Origin: Pseudovibrio sp. JCM 19062
GTDB taxonomy: Bacteria; Pseudomonadota; Alphaproteobacteria; Rhizobiales; Stappiaceae
DNA: 20,328 bases
Reading direction: 5' to 3'
Assembly (NCBI GenBank): GCA_001310715.1
Contig: BAXV01000067.1
Span: 1-20,328, forward strand
Positions within the stretch are counted from its first letter, which is position 1. The number at the start of each line of letters is the position of its first letter. Below, piece by piece: positions 7,908 through 17,634 of the stretch. Made by a program: the position numbers and the translations under genes. A model generated the notes under the pieces. It worked only from the letters and a program-made list of their open reading frames with translations. It was not told the DNA's origin and did no database searches.

Positions 7908-9021
7908 ATGGAAAAAATCGGCGTAGGTCTGATTGGAACCGGATACATGGGTAAATGTCATGCTCTGGCATGGAATGCCGTTTCCGGTGTGTTTGGTGGT
8001 GAGCTGAAGCCAGAATTGGTGATGCTTGCTGAGGTGAATGAAGAGCTGGCAGCAGCGCGCGCAAAAGACTTTGGCTTCGCCAAGTCCACGAGCAACTGGC
8101 GTGATATGCTGGCAGATCCGGAAATTCACATTATCTCGATTACCACTCCGAATGAGTTTCACCCGGAAATGGCAATCGCAGCTCTGGAAGCTGGCAAGCA
8201 CGTCTACTGCGAAAAGCCAATGGCACCTTCTTTTGAAGATGCCCAGAAGATGTTGGAAGCCTCCCGCAAATCCGGCAAAAAAAACGTATCTGGGATACAA
8301 CTACATCCAAAACCCCATGATGCGCCGCATCCGCGACCTGTTGAATGCAGGCGAAATTGGAGAAGTGCTACAGGTCCGTCTTGAAATGGACGAAGACTTC
8401 ATGGCTAATCCGGATGACGAATGGGGCCTCAAAAGCAGCGCAGCCTCCGGCTTTGGGGCACTGGATGACTTTGGTGTTCACACCATGTCGCTACTCATGA
8501 CATTGGACCTGAGCATCGCAAAAGTCATGTGCCATATGACCAAGCCATACGCGACCCGCAAGGACGCAGCAGGCAACGATAAAGCTGTAGAAACCTATGA
8601 TGCAGCGACCGTACTGTTTGAGCTTGAAAACGGCGGCAACGGCACCCTCCAGCTCAACCGCTCAGCGTGGGGCCGTAAAGGCCGTATTGCAGTACAGATC
8701 TTCGGCTCTAAAGGGTCCATCACTTATGATCAGGAACGCATGAACGAAATGCACCTCTATAAGGCTGAGGGCGATGTCGCAGGGCAGGGTTACACCGCCA
8801 TCCTCGCAGGCCCGGCTCACGCACCATACGACCGTTTCATCCCGGCCCCAGGCCACGGCCTCGGCTTTAACGATCTCAAGATCATTGAAGTAAATGAGAT
8901 TTTGAAAAGCCTCCAGGGCGAAGACAGACACTTGATCGACTTCGAAAAAGGCATTGCCATAGAGAGCCTTGTTCAGACCATGGCCAAATCTCACAAGGAT
9001 TCATGCTGGGTCTCTGTTTAA
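7908..9021 (+). CDS. Gfo/Idh/MocA-family NAD(P)-dependent oxidoreductase (frameshifted as read)
   Basis: About 370 residues are expected. The N-terminal Rossmann domain binds NAD(P) through GTGYMG (10-15). CEKPM (101-105) carries the conserved lysine-proline pair at the active site. The C-terminal half is the alpha/beta sheet domain, with GALDDFGVHTMSLL containing the aspartate and histidine expected of inositol- and sugar-dehydrogenase relatives. The family oxidises or reduces sugars, polyols and their derivatives. The break is a single extra A in the run of eight A at 8277-8284. With seven, SGKKTYLGYNYIQNPMM reads through, matching the family. Its position after the sugar transporter suggests it acts on the imported substrate, which fits an inositol-like polyol or a keto derivative. 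The exact substrate is unknown. Confidence 0.86.
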
Positions 9022-9029
9022 GAGGCTGT

Positions 9030-9240
9030 GCACCCGCAAGCTTCATTCCCGGAAAGGCTGCGATATACAAGTGATTGCAGGACAAATCAGTCATTCGCTG
9101 CAGTGCAGAAATCCAGGTCAGCATCAAGCCCTTTCTGACGCCATGGGCACCGATGATGGTGCGATCAATCATATGAACACTCGTGGCACATTGAGGACTG
9201 ACAGGATCAATTCTCAAACGCGCTGCACGCCGGTAGCCAT
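9030..9240 (-). pseudogene. Probable IS5-type transposase remnant
   Basis: Read on the minus strand, this segment gives SVHMIDRTIIGAHG, then RKG, and after a gap DLSCNHLYIAAFPGMKLAG. This resembles, in order, the catalytic stretch MIDSTIVRAH, the following GAKGG and the LSCKIHLLADAFG segment of IS5-family transposases. Frame changes and stops break it up, and no full-length gene or terminal inverted repeats are visible. It is a decayed fragment at best, based on remembered family motifs. Confidence 0.4.
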
Positions 9241-9301
9241 TAATGAATTCAAGATCTGAAAACGAAAGACTCCAAGAAGCCAGAAACTCTCTATCTAAGT
9301 C

Positions 9302-9326
9302 ATTACCCTCCTAGTTAGAGGGTAAT
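9302..9326. repeat. 9-bp perfect inverted repeat
   Basis: ATTACCCTC (9302-9310) and GAGGGTAAT (9318-9326) are separated by CTAGTTA. No T tract follows on either strand, so it is a poor terminator. It could mark the 3' end of the oxidoreductase mRNA or be an operator. Confidence 0.5.
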
Positions 9327-9385
9327 CTCCCCACCATAACAAAATTGGGCAAGCATTATATCGTTCGCTCATTGTTCTTCATAAC

Positions 9386-9416
9386 GCCCAAATATACACG
9401 TTCGGTCCATTTGGGC
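9386..9416. repeat. 8-bp perfect inverted repeat
   Basis: GCCCAAAT (9386-9393) and ATTTGGGC (9409-9416) enclose 15 bases. No T tract follows. Its role is unknown. Confidence 0.45.
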
Positions 9417-9588
9417 AGGCAAGGCAAATAAAGTCCGGCTTTACCCGTAATCTGAGGGGATTATACTACTAGTTCTCATCCTGTATCGAAACGGAAATCC
9501 ATTATGCGTGTCTTGTCTTGGGAAAATTTGAGTTCACGATTCCATCATAGCTAAAAAGCAACCAATATAGGCCCTTACTTGCAATTTT

Positions 9589-9612
9589 ACCCGCCCGCTG
9601 AGGCGGGTTTTT
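9589..9612 (+). terminator. Factor-independent terminator without an obvious gene
   Basis: ACCCGCC (9589-9595) pairs with GGCGGGT (9602-9608) around the six-base loop CGCTGA and runs straight into TTTTT (9608-9612). This is a textbook plus-strand terminator, yet the nearest plus-strand gene ends more than 560 bases upstream. It may end a long oxidoreductase transcript or an unrecognised small RNA. Confidence 0.7.
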
Positions 9613-9790
9613 CTTTGGGTGTTTTCCATCAACACATCCCAGTGCTCCCGCGACCGTCGTCCGGTGGAAATGCAGCCGGTCTCCCAAAATTGTAGCGGGG
9701 CCTTTAAGTTGACCCCGCGTATCTCTACCCACCTTTTCCATAGGTAGTTATGAGTACATAGCGCGACTTTGGTGATTGCTTATATTTCAC

Positions 9791-9809
9791 TATGTCAAAT
9801 TCAATTCCA
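9791..9809 (+). promoter_or_regulatory. Shared regulatory element, copy 1 (acyl-CoA synthetase)
   Basis: TATGTCAAATTCAATTCCA matches the element in front of dctP, read on the strand of that gene, at 15 of 19 positions, and all four differences are transitions. It overlaps an 8-bp inverted repeat, TATGTCAA (9791-9798) with TTGACATA (9814-9821). It lies about 200 bases before the synthetase start. I infer that a cluster regulator, most likely the IclR protein, binds here. Confidence 0.5.
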
Positions 9810-10010
9810 ATTATTGACATAAAGCCTTGGTCGGTGTTTGCTCTCAGATGGCGTGTAATTGGGATTTGATTTGAGTCAGTTCAAATGGAGGAGCACGCTG
9901 AGAGTTCATCCAGATTAGGTGCCGTGCACCAATAACAAGCCTGAATGCTCTGGGAATTAAAGATAAGGGCGGATCCGCTTACGGGCGGCGTTCACAAAGG
10001 GAGATATTTG

Positions 10011-11545
10011 ATGAACCGCATCCACGAAATGCTACAGGAAAGCTCTCAGATACATACCCAGTGCCGTGCGATGATTGACCCTAATGGGCGGAGTTTGACC
10101 TACTTTGAGCTTGTGCAGGCTGTTGATGAGGCTCAAAACGCCTTATACGCTCTTGTGTAAGGGCAGGGGACCGGGTGATGATCATCGGCGAAAATTCGGT
10201 AGAGATGATCGCCTTTTTGTTTGCCTGTAGCCGCCTTGATGCCTGGGCAATTCCGTCCAACGCCAGAATGTCGGCCTCCGAACTTGATCGGATCGCCACA
10301 CATGCCTCCGTTCGGGTGATTGTGACAACGGACAGCGTTTCGCCCAATGCCGTGGAACATGGACACGTCTTGGTGCAAAGCCGGTGAGGGGGAGTTTCGG
10401 TTCAGTTTCTATCACTGAAGCGCGGCCTTGCGCAGTGGAGCCGGTCAGTCAAGCGGCGGCAGATCAGGTCGCGGTGCTCATGTACACAACCGGCACGACA
10501 GGAGACCCAAAGGGGGTGATGATCACCCATGCAAACCTGCTCTTTGCGGCAAATGCTTCCGCTCGGGTCAGATTATTGAACGTGGACGATCTGGTGTATT
10601 GCGCGCTGCCCTTTTCGCATATTTTCGGGCTTGCCTCGGCAATGATGGCCTCACTATCGGTTGGGGCAGACTTGCAATTACAAACCCGCTTTACCGCAGA
10701 AAATCTATATGAAGCCCTCAAGAACGGCGTAACAGTTTTGCCCGCGGTTCCGCAAATGCATGCGCTTTTGATGCAGTTTGTGCGGGACAAGGGGCTGGAT
10801 AAGCTCAACGCCCCGCAGCTGCGCTATGTCTCTTCAGGTGCTGCACCGCTTGATCCTGATTGGAAGCGCCGTGCCGAGGCGTTTTATGGTGTAGCGGTGC
10901 AAAACGGTTATGGCATGACTGAAACGACTGCGGGCATTTCGACGACCAGTTTTGAATTGGGCAATCCGAACATCAGCACCGGTAAGCCGCTTGCGGGGAC
11001 CGAGGCAAAAGTGGCGCCCGCTCCCAATCAGGACGAATTGCAGGAGGGGGTTGGCGAAATTCTTGTTCGCGGACCTCACGTGATGAAGGGCTATTACAAA
11101 AACCGGGCGGAGACTGATAAGGCGCTGGAAGCAGACGGCTTTTTGCATACAGGAGACTTGGGGCGGTTTGACGAAGACGGGAATCTGGAAGTTGTGGGAC
11201 GGTGCAAGGAACTCATCATCTCAGGAGCTTCAACATTTACCCGCCAGAGGTTGAGGCTGCGCTCAATGACCATCCGGCAATCATTCAGGCTGCTGTAGTT
11301 GGCAGAAAACTTGATGGCGGAAACGAAGAGATTCTTGCCTTCGCACAGGTGGCAGACCTTGATGGCATCAGCAAAGCCGCATTGAAGGATCACCTGAAAT
11401 CCCGCCTTACACCCTATAAACATCCGTCAAAAATCGTCTTCACCATGCTTTACCAGCCGCTTCAACCGGAAAAATATTGAAGCATAAGCTGATTGAAATT
11501 TTCCGGGATGAGCTTGAAAACGATGAAGCCAAGCAGCCTGTTTAA
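10011..11545 (+). CDS. AMP-forming acyl-CoA synthetase (frameshifted as read)
   Basis: About 512 residues are expected. The enzyme activates a carboxylic acid with ATP to an acyl-adenylate and transfers it to CoA. Motifs in order are YTTGTTGDPKGVM (near 159-171, the phosphate-binding loop), NGYGMTETT (near 300), HTGDLGRFDEDGNLEVVGR with the ATP-binding aspartate (near 380), FNIYPPEVEAAL (near 410), and ASTGKILKHKL holding the catalytic C-terminal lysine. There are four one-base losses: near 10156, near 10383, at 11224-11225, and in the T run at 11449-11451. Repair joins all motifs and ends at TAA 11543-11545, past an apparent stop at 11478. GGGAG precedes the ATG. The substrate is unknown; the nearby dehydrogenases and TRAP transporter point to a medium-chain, dicarboxylic or cyclic acid. 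Confidence 0.85.
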
Positions 11546-11559
11546 CCAGTCTGCTTGGC
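11528..11559 (+). terminator. Hairpin over the acyl-CoA synthetase stop codon
   Basis: GCCAAGCAG (11528-11536) pairs perfectly with CTGCTTGGC (11551-11559) around 14 bases that contain the stop codon. No T tract follows, so it may protect the mRNA end rather than terminate transcription. Confidence 0.4.
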
Positions 11560-11577
11560 GTAGTCAGAAATGTAGAA

Positions 11578-11609
11578 AAGGCGCCGTCAGTGTTCCCCGC
11601 CGGCGCCTT
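11578..11609 (-). terminator. Terminator between convergent operons
   Basis: AAGGCGCC (11578-11585) pairs with GGCGCCTT (11602-11609). On the minus strand the stem is followed by TTTTCTACATTT, so it mainly serves the thioesterase operon, whose stop is at 11632. It may also act weakly for the synthetase. Confidence 0.6.
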
Positions 11610-11631
11610 ATGGACAGATCGGTTGAGTTGA

Positions 11632-12063
11632 CTAAGAGAGTGTTTTGGGCACGCTTTTAAAGACGGCGGTTGCTGTTGCTATCAGGCGGCCATCGTCTGC
11701 GTATAATTCACCATCGACGAACACAAGCGACCTACCGGCGCGGCGGAGCTGGCCTTGTGCGGTGACGCGGCCAGATTTTACGCCTTCCAGATAGTTGGTT
11801 TGCAGGGACACGGTCATGAACGGGGTTGTGCCCGTTGGGTCAACCGTCAGGCTGGCCGTTACGCCGCAGGCATTGTCTAGCATCATGGACATGATGCCAC
11901 CATGAAGAGCGCCGTGTCGGTTGCGGTGTTTGTCTTCAATATCCAGCCAGCAGCAGCCACAAGGGTTGCCGCTGCTATCTTTACCGGACACATCCACCAC
12001 GTAACCGATTAGCATTTGCGCACCAGTTTCGTCGCGAATTATCTTGCCATGAGCCTCGTCCAT
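11632..12063 (-). CDS. PaaI-type hotdog acyl-CoA thioesterase
   Basis: This 143-residue single-domain hotdog protein hydrolyses acyl-CoA thioesters. NRHGALHGGIMSMMLDNACG (residues 48-67) is the family signature: the HGG turn and the aspartate at residue 63 that serves in catalysis. TVSLQTNYLEGVKSGRVTAQGQLRRAGRSL follows as the usual strands. The start is the ATG at 12063, overlapping the stop of the preceding dehydrogenase (TGATG), which shows translational coupling; a longer frame to 12168 only reads the dehydrogenase tail out of frame. The frame is intact. In this operon it may free CoA from dead-end esters or release the pathway product. The exact acyl substrate is unknown. Confidence 0.82.
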   Translation of the reverse strand: MDEAHGKIIRDETGAQMLIGYVVDVSGKDSSGNPCGCCWLDIEDKHRNRHGALHGGIMSMMLDNACGVTASLTVDPTGTTPFMTVSLQTNYLEGVKSGRVTAQGQLRRAGRSLVFVDGELYADDGRLIATATAVFKSVPKTLS

Positions 12064-13201
12064 CAGACGGCTTCCTGTAGTAAGTGCACGTAACGTTCCA
12101 GATGGTGATCTGTATCGCCCAGCATGTGGTCGATCATGGTGAGGCGCTTGGCAAAAACGGCAGAGCATATTCCTGTGTCATGCCGATGCCGCCATGCATC
12201 TGAATGCTCTCTTCGGCAACAAGTTTGCCAGCGCGGCCAATCATGTTCTTTGCAGCACTTGCAAAATGCTCGCGGGTGGCGCGGTCAGCCTCCAGCCTGC
12301 CAGCAATATTGATCGTTGCAGAGCGTGCTTGTTCAATTTCGATCAACACACCCGCCATCCGGTGTTGCAGCGCCTGGAATTTGCCGATTGGTCTGCCGAA
12401 CTGGTTGCGGGTGCGCAAATATTCCAGCGTCAGGTCCTTGGCCGCTTCCATGGCACCAACGGCCTCGGCACAAAGCGCGGTAATACCGGCTGCAGTACGT
12501 GTTTCCAGTGCGGGATAGGCTTTACCTTCTTCGCCCAGCATATCAGCGCTGGATACCTTGACGCCGTTCAGGATGACTTCTGCAGCATGGCCGCCGTCAA
12601 CTGTTTGATACCCGCGGCGGGTAACGCCTTCAGCATTGGCATTGACAAGGAAGAGACTAATGCCATCTTCCTGATCGGGTGCGCCGGAGGTGCGTGCACT
12701 GACAACGAGCAAATCGGCGCTATCACCATTTGTTACCACAGCTTTCGCTCCGCTTAGCACCCATCCCTCTGCGGTGGCTTCCGCCCGTGTTGCAACTTGC
12801 GCAAGTTCGTAGTGGCTCTCCGGTTCAGCATGGGCGAGGGACACAAGGGTTTTCCCGGCAATGATGTCGTCAATGACTGCTTTTTGCTCTTCAGTGCCGC
12901 AATCGGCGATCAAACCGCCGCCCATAATCGCGGTTGAGAGGAACGGTTCCACAACACCAGCTTTGCCAAGCTCCTGAAAGATAACCAGACTGTCAAATCC
13001 GGTGCCGCCAAAGCCACCGACTTCTTCTTTAAAAAGAGCGCCGATAATGCCAAGTTCGGCAAGTTTAGCCCAAATATCCCGCGAAAAGCCTTCTTCGCTT
13101 TCAATGGTTTTGTTACGGGCCTCAATGCTGTAGCGCTCTTTCAGGAAACGCGACAGGGTGTCTTGCAGCATACGCCGCTCTTCTGAATGTGTGAAATCCA
13201 T
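12063..13201 (-). CDS. Acyl-CoA dehydrogenase, PimD-like subunit (frameshifted near its end)
   Basis: About 379 residues are expected. This flavoprotein introduces an alpha,beta double bond into an acyl-CoA. The N-terminal helical domain (MDFTHSEERRMLQDTLSRFL), the middle strand domain and the C-terminal helices with RTRNQFGRPIGKFQALQHRM and HGGIGMTQEYA are all recognisable. It resembles the small subunit PimD of pimeloyl-CoA dehydrogenase, which pairs with a PimC-like partner, here the preceding gene. One base is missing near 12158. After repair the tail VFAKRLTMIDHMLGD continues to the stop at 12063-12065, which overlaps the thioesterase start. GGAG lies upstream of the ATG at 13201, nine bases after the partner's stop. 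Heterodimer formation is inferred. Confidence 0.84.
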
Positions 13202-13210
13202 GGGGCGCTC

Positions 13211-14403
13211 CTACAGTCCTAAAATTGCTTTGGTGATAATTGACTTTTGAATCTCGGTGGACCCGCCAAAGATCGAGAGTTTCCGGTTGTTGAAGTACTG
13301 GGAGGAAACCGCTGGAGCGTACGAAGGGCCGACAGGTTCCTCGTTATAGCCTTCTTCCAAGGCTTCGGAGACAAACGGCAAGGCGTAAGGGCAGAGCGCG
13401 CCGGGTCAGGTCATTAATCGCCTGTCGAATTTCCGTTCCCTTGATTTTCAGCATGGAGCTTTCAGCCCTGGCGCCTCGCCAGCAGTAGCGGCGGCAAGAA
13501 CCCGCAAGTTGGTGGTTTTCATCGCCTCAAGATCAATTTCGATCTCGGCAAGGCGCGCTGCAAAGTATGGATCTTCTATCAATGACTTGCCGCGTTTTTT
13601 TCTTCTTTCGCGCGATTTCCTTCAAACGGGCGATCGCCGCATTGGAAAAGCCGGTTCCGGCAATATTCGTGCGCTCGTGCGTAAGCAGGTACTTGGCGTA
13701 GGTCCAGCCTTGTTTTCTTCGCCTACCAGGTTCTCGGCGGGAACACGCACATTATCGAAAAACACCTCGTTTACTTCGCGCGTGCCATCAAGAAGAGTAA
13801 TCGGGCGCACTTCCACACCCGGCGTATTCATGTCAATCAGCAGGAACGAGATGCCCTCTTGCGGTTTGCAATCGGAGTTGGTGCGTACAAGGCAGAAAAT
13901 CCAGTTGGCGTACTGGCCAAGGGTCGTCCACGTCTTTTGGCCATTCACCACATAATGATCGCCTTCACGAGTGGCTTTGGTTTTTAGCGAGGCAAGGTCG
14001 GAGCCCGCGCCGGGTTCCGAGTAGCCTGACACCACCAATCCTCACCGTTCAAAATGCGGGGTAGGAAGCGTTCTTGTTGTGCTTTCGACCCAAATTTTTG
14101 CAGAACAGGGCCAAGCATGGCAAGTCCGAAAGGGACAATACGCGGAGCATGGGCAAGGCAGGTTTCTTCCTCGAAGATATGTCGCTGCACGGGCGACCAT
14201 CCAGTACCACCAAACTCGCGTGGCCATGTCCCCGCCAGCCAGCCCTTTCGGTTCAGGATCGCATGCCAGCCTTCGAGGTCTTCCTTATGCAGGTGTATGC
14301 CGTTCCGCACTTTGCTGGCGAGGGAAGAGGGGAGTTCATCACGGAGAAACTGGCGCACTTCATCGCGAAACTCCAGTTCTTCTGGGCTATAGTTCAGATC
14401 CAC
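13211..14403 (-). CDS. Acyl-CoA dehydrogenase, PimC-like subunit (several frameshifts as read)
   Basis: About 398 residues are expected. MDLNYSPEELEFRDEVRQFL, WPREFGGTGWSPVQRHIFEE, GYSEPGAGSDLASLKTKA and GQKTWTTLGQYANWIF match PimC, the large subunit of pimeloyl-CoA dehydrogenase. The C-terminus NRKLSIFGGSTEIQKSIITK is the usual FAD and tetramer contact. Five breaks are needed to read it: G lost at 14025-14026 and 13708-13709, A gained in the A7 run at 13595-13601 (minus-strand reading), G lost at 13466-13468, and either two bases lost or one gained at 13389-13391. All conserved blocks remain in order, so this looks like one gene with read errors. It starts at GTG 14403 with GGAG six bases upstream. 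It is the first gene of the dehydrogenase operon. Confidence 0.8.
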
Positions 14404-14796
14404 TAAAAGCTCCTATAATAAGAAATTTTCAAATGGCGGCGGCAAGTTGGGGCCGCTGTTACTTGTTGAGATTGCTCAGAGATTTTTAGGCGACTGCAAG
14501 CTCAGTCAGCTTTATTGAGCGAGCAAAAATGGCGCTCCGGCGCTGTACGGCAATAGCTTGGCTGCATCATCCCTGCTTTGGGGAACAATCTCGCTCACAA
14601 GTCTTCTCCCTTACTTGCCTATCGGTTGTTTACCTAGATCTCGGACTTAATAAGTCATAGGATCAATCCAGTGAATTTCAATATATAAAATTAAATTCTA
14701 CTATGCGAAATTATAATAAGCCCTTCAGTTTCCTCCACCCGTGTTCTTTCTACCTCGGTCAGGTAGTTTTCGCGCCAGGGAGAAGGGGACCTCCGA
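14404..14796. other. Promoter region of the dehydrogenase operon
   Basis: No gene is visible. It contains copy 2 of the shared regulatory element (14674-14709) about 270 bases before the GTG start, and a small hairpin CTACCT (14750-14755) with AGGTAG (14761-14766), just downstream of the IclR stop, which has TTTT only on the plus strand. Open frames here have no protein-like composition. Confidence 0.5.
14674..14709 (-). promoter_or_regulatory. Shared regulatory element, copy 2 (dehydrogenase operon)
   Basis: Read on plus, AATTTCA (14674-14680) precedes TATAAAATTAAATTCTACT (14684-14702) and then ATGCGAA (14703-14709). The same three blocks, with identical spacing between the first two, occur before dctP; the 19-base core matches at 15 of 19. 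On the gene strand TTCGCA and TATATA could be -35 and -10 boxes around the core. Confidence 0.5.
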
Positions 14797-15614
14797 TCAA
14801 ACGAGATCCACCATTGTGGGCGGCAATCCCATAGCCTGTTCAAGTTCGCGAACGAGCGATTTTAGCTTGGGGCCAACTTCATTGATTATGCGGTCTTCCG
14901 TGAGTGTTTCCGGCAAAGCGCCAAAGCTAAGGACAATCGGTTCGCCAAATTCGCGGCTGCGGAAGGGAACAGATACAGCGGTGACGGTTGGTGTCCAATT
15001 GGCGATTGAGTATACAAAGCCGCAACTGAGGTACTGGTTGCGGGCCCTCTGCAGCTCTGCGCCGGCTTTGCTTCCCTCGCCTTTTTGAGCCTTTTCAAGA
15101 ACACTGGATATGTGGGCAAACTCACTTTCGTTGAGCGCTGCCAGAAAACCTGCTCCGGATGAGGAACCAATAATAGGGATGCGGTGCCCCACCTCCAACC
15201 AGATGGAGGCAGCCCCATGTGGTCGCCAAGTATGGGCCAGCATCAGCTTCTCTTCATCGCGAACGGCGATAAGGCCGAGCGTGCCGGTTTCGTCCGCCAT
15301 TTTTGCATAAGGCTGCTGGCCGTATCCAAAAACGAGATGGAGGCCTGCGCGACATTGCCAAGTGCAAGAACGGCAGGGCCTAATCTATAACGCTCGGACC
15401 TCTTTGGGTGAGTGAGATACCCCAGAGCTTGCAGCGTGAAGGTTAGTCTCGACACAGTGGATTTCGGCAGGCCGGTGCGCTCTGAAATTTCCTGATTTCC
15501 CAGTCCTTCATCAGAGGGCCTGAAGGCACGCAGAACGCTAAGTCCGCGTGCCAGCGTGGTTGCGAACCGCCGGTCGACAAGTTTGTCTTCGCTCATACTG
15601 CTAATATCATCCAT
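14797..15614 (-). CDS. IclR-family transcriptional regulator (frameshifted as read)
   Basis: About 272 residues are expected. RRFATTLARGLSVLRAFRPS leads into a winged helix-turn-helix (LGNQEISERTGLPKSTVSRL, residues 38-57, then LTFTLQALGYL). The C-terminal IclR effector domain (MADETGTLGLIAVRDEEKLM onward, GSSSGAGFLAALN, then FVYSIANWTPTVTAVSVPFR) binds a small acid or aromatic ligand in this family. One A is missing in the run at 15300-15304 (read on minus), where LMQKMADETG should read through. It starts at ATG 15614, 49 bases after dctM, so it probably belongs to the dctPQM operon. It is the best candidate for the protein binding the element shared by the three units around it. Confidence 0.85.
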
Positions 15615-15663
15615 TAATTTTACTTCTCAACCTGCTCTCGTCAGAGACAACTCTCCTAGCGTT

Positions 15664-17001
15664 TTACCAACTTGTGTTTGGAAGCATTAAGGAGATGGCT
15701 GGAATGAGGATGATTAAGGCAAGAACGATCAGATCCATAGCCAGAAAACGGCTAATCCCAGCAAAAATCTTCTGGATGGGAACCTTCGGGCCTACCACGT
15801 TGGAAATAACAAACACGTTGAGTCCCACGGGTGGTGTGATCAGGCCGATTTCGAGCAGCTTGACGACAACAACACCGAACCAGATGAGATCGAGGCCATA
15901 ATTATCAACCAGTGGAATGACCAGGGCAGAGTGAGCACGAGGATGCCAATAGGGTCCAGGAACATGCCAAGCCCCAAATAGAGCACAATGATCGCCAGAA
16001 GCAGCATCCAGAACGGCAGTTGAGCCGTGGAGATCATATCAACCACTGATACGGTCACGCCCGTTAGAGCAATAAAGGCTACGAAGATCTTGGCGCCTGC
16101 TGCAATAAAGAAAATGGCGGAGGTTTGCAGACACGTGTCTTTCATTGCAGACCATAACGTGCGCATGGTCAGGGTCTTTTGCAGGAAGCCGATAACAAGC
16201 GTAATACTGACGCTGATCGCAGCAGCTTCAGTTGCAGTAAATACACCGCCATAAATCCCGCCAACGATAATTGAAAACAGAACAAGAGCAGGCCATGCCG
16301 AGAATGCAGCTTGCATTTTCGCTTCTTTGCTCAGGTCTCCACTCACGGCGGGTGCGGCAGACGGGTTTTCCGAACCCACAAATAGATCACCAGCAAAAAG
16401 CCGCAGAGGGACAGGATTCCCGGAAGAACTCCAGCCAAAAACAGGCGGCTGATGGAGGTTTCCGTAAAAATTCCGTAGATGATAAACAGGACACTCGGCG
16501 GAATGAGCGAGCCCAGTGTACCCCCGGCTGCTACTGATGCAGTCGCCAAACGCGGATCATATCCCATGCGCAACATTTCTGGCGAGCAGATACGGCCCAT
16601 AGCCGATGCGCAGGCAATGGAAGAGCCCGTTATGGCGGAAAAACCGCCGCAGCCAATAACGGAGGCCATGGCCACACCGCCAGGAATACGGGCGAGCCAG
16701 ACGCGGGCTGCGTGATAGATATTTGTCGTAATTCCGGCATGATAGGCGATATGCCCAGTGCGACAAATAACGGGATCATGCTCAATTCGTACGAATGGAT
16801 CAAATCGAACGAATTTGAATAGATCATGGAGACGGTGGGCCGTATGGCCCGTTCAGGCATGAAAATGCCGGTGCGCGTCGCATAGATGAAAAAGGTGGCG
16901 ACCGTTGCCACTCCGCATAAAGCAAAGGCAATTGGCACCCGCAGTGCCAGGAGAATGAGGACCATCGCAAAGGCGATAAGACCAATTACTGCAGGATCCA
17001 T
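15664..17001 (-). CDS. dctM: TRAP transporter large permease DctM (frameshifted as read)
   Basis: About 446 residues are expected. DctM is the many-helix inner-membrane subunit that couples sodium entry to carboxylate uptake. It begins MDPAVIGLIAFAMVLILLAL, has the family segment SYELSMIPLFVALG, then GGFSAITGSSIACASAMGRI, SLIPPSVLFIIYGIFTETSI, FTATEAAAISV, and ends ITPPVGLNVFVISN and IFAGISRFLAMDLIVLALI. Single-base losses at 16754-16756, 16363-16365 and 15924-15926, all in runs of three G/C, break the frame; repair joins the segments in family order and reaches TAA at 15664-15666. The ATG is three bases from the dctQ stop. The substrate is not readable from this subunit. Confidence 0.86.
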
Positions 17002-17004
17002 GAA

Positions 17005-17504
17005 TTAAAGCTCTATTTTTGAGGATACGGATTTGCCGGAAAGGGCGAGAGAGACATCTTGAATAGTAAGGGTCACCATTCGCAGCTGAAATATTGCCAT
17101 GCCTACAAAGAATATGACTCTTCCGGGCCAGCGTGGCAGACTCAGGTCACCGAAAAAGAAGCTTCCCGTGTTAATGGTATGCGAAACCTCGCGCCAGCTC
17201 GCGTACAGGAGCGGAACAAGGGCAAGGCAGCCGAACAAGGACCCGAAGGCGATCAGCATCGCTGTGTCTTGCCGTTAAAGCGGTTGAACAGAAACTCAAC
17301 GGCAATGTGCGCACGGTTTGCAGAGACAGCTGCAAGGGGGAGCACAATAGCGCCGACCATCAGTTCGCGGACAAGAATTTCACTATCGGGGATGCCCCAA
17401 GCCCAAAGCGAGCGGGTAAGCACGCTTCCTGTAGTAAGGACACACATGGCAAAAATGCACAGGACCCCAACCCCTACAAGAAAAGCCTCCAGTTTTTTTT
17501 GCAT
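17005..17504 (-). CDS. dctQ: TRAP transporter small permease DctQ (frameshifted as read)
   Basis: About 166 residues are expected. DctQ is a four-helix membrane protein that forms a complex with DctM. The helices are visible at LEAFLVGVGVLCIFAMCVLT, at LMVGAIVLPLAAVSANRAHIAVEF (the RAHIxVEF-type motif is typical), at LIAFGSLFGCLALVPLLYAS and at VIFFVGMAIFQLRMVTLTIQ. One base is missing near 17262-17267. The start is chosen at ATG 17504, with GGAAA just upstream; a GTG at 17516 in the same frame is possible. It lies between dctP and dctM, in the usual operon order. Confidence 0.82.
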
Positions 17505-17634
17505 GAATTTTTCCACTAACTGACAAGTTCAGGAACTGACTTGCACAGGCCCCACCAAGGCCCAATGCAGACAAGAGAACGCGTAATTTTCCGATAGATT
17601 CCACATGACGCGCTCTAATTTGCCGCTTTCACGC

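Larger units (their letters stand above)
9022..10010. other. Gene-free stretch with IS remnant and many inverted repeats
   Basis: No intact gene is supported in this stretch of nearly 1 kb. In order it holds a probable transposase remnant (9030-9240, minus), a 9-bp inverted repeat (9302-9326), an 8-bp inverted repeat (9386-9416), a classic terminator (9589-9612), further short hairpins to 9718, and the upstream region of the acyl-CoA synthetase with two inverted repeats (9791-9821, 9869-9886). An open frame on minus (9502-9741) overlaps the structured part; it is discussed under findings but not called as a gene. Confidence 0.55.

Noticed and set aside
9330..9590. A tRNA or other stable RNA gene upstream of the terminator at 9589-9612
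   Set aside because: I looked for a T-loop motif and a cloverleaf and found none. A small RNA remains possible but is not supported by itself.
10428..10808. Overlapping frames on both strands inside the acyl-CoA synthetase gene
   Set aside because: They are shadows of the synthetase frame, which carries the ATP-binding motif across the same bases.
14054..14489. Several plus-strand frames of 110-136 codons opposite the PimC-like gene
   Set aside because: They lie antisense to a conserved dehydrogenase sequence and have no ribosome binding sites or motifs.
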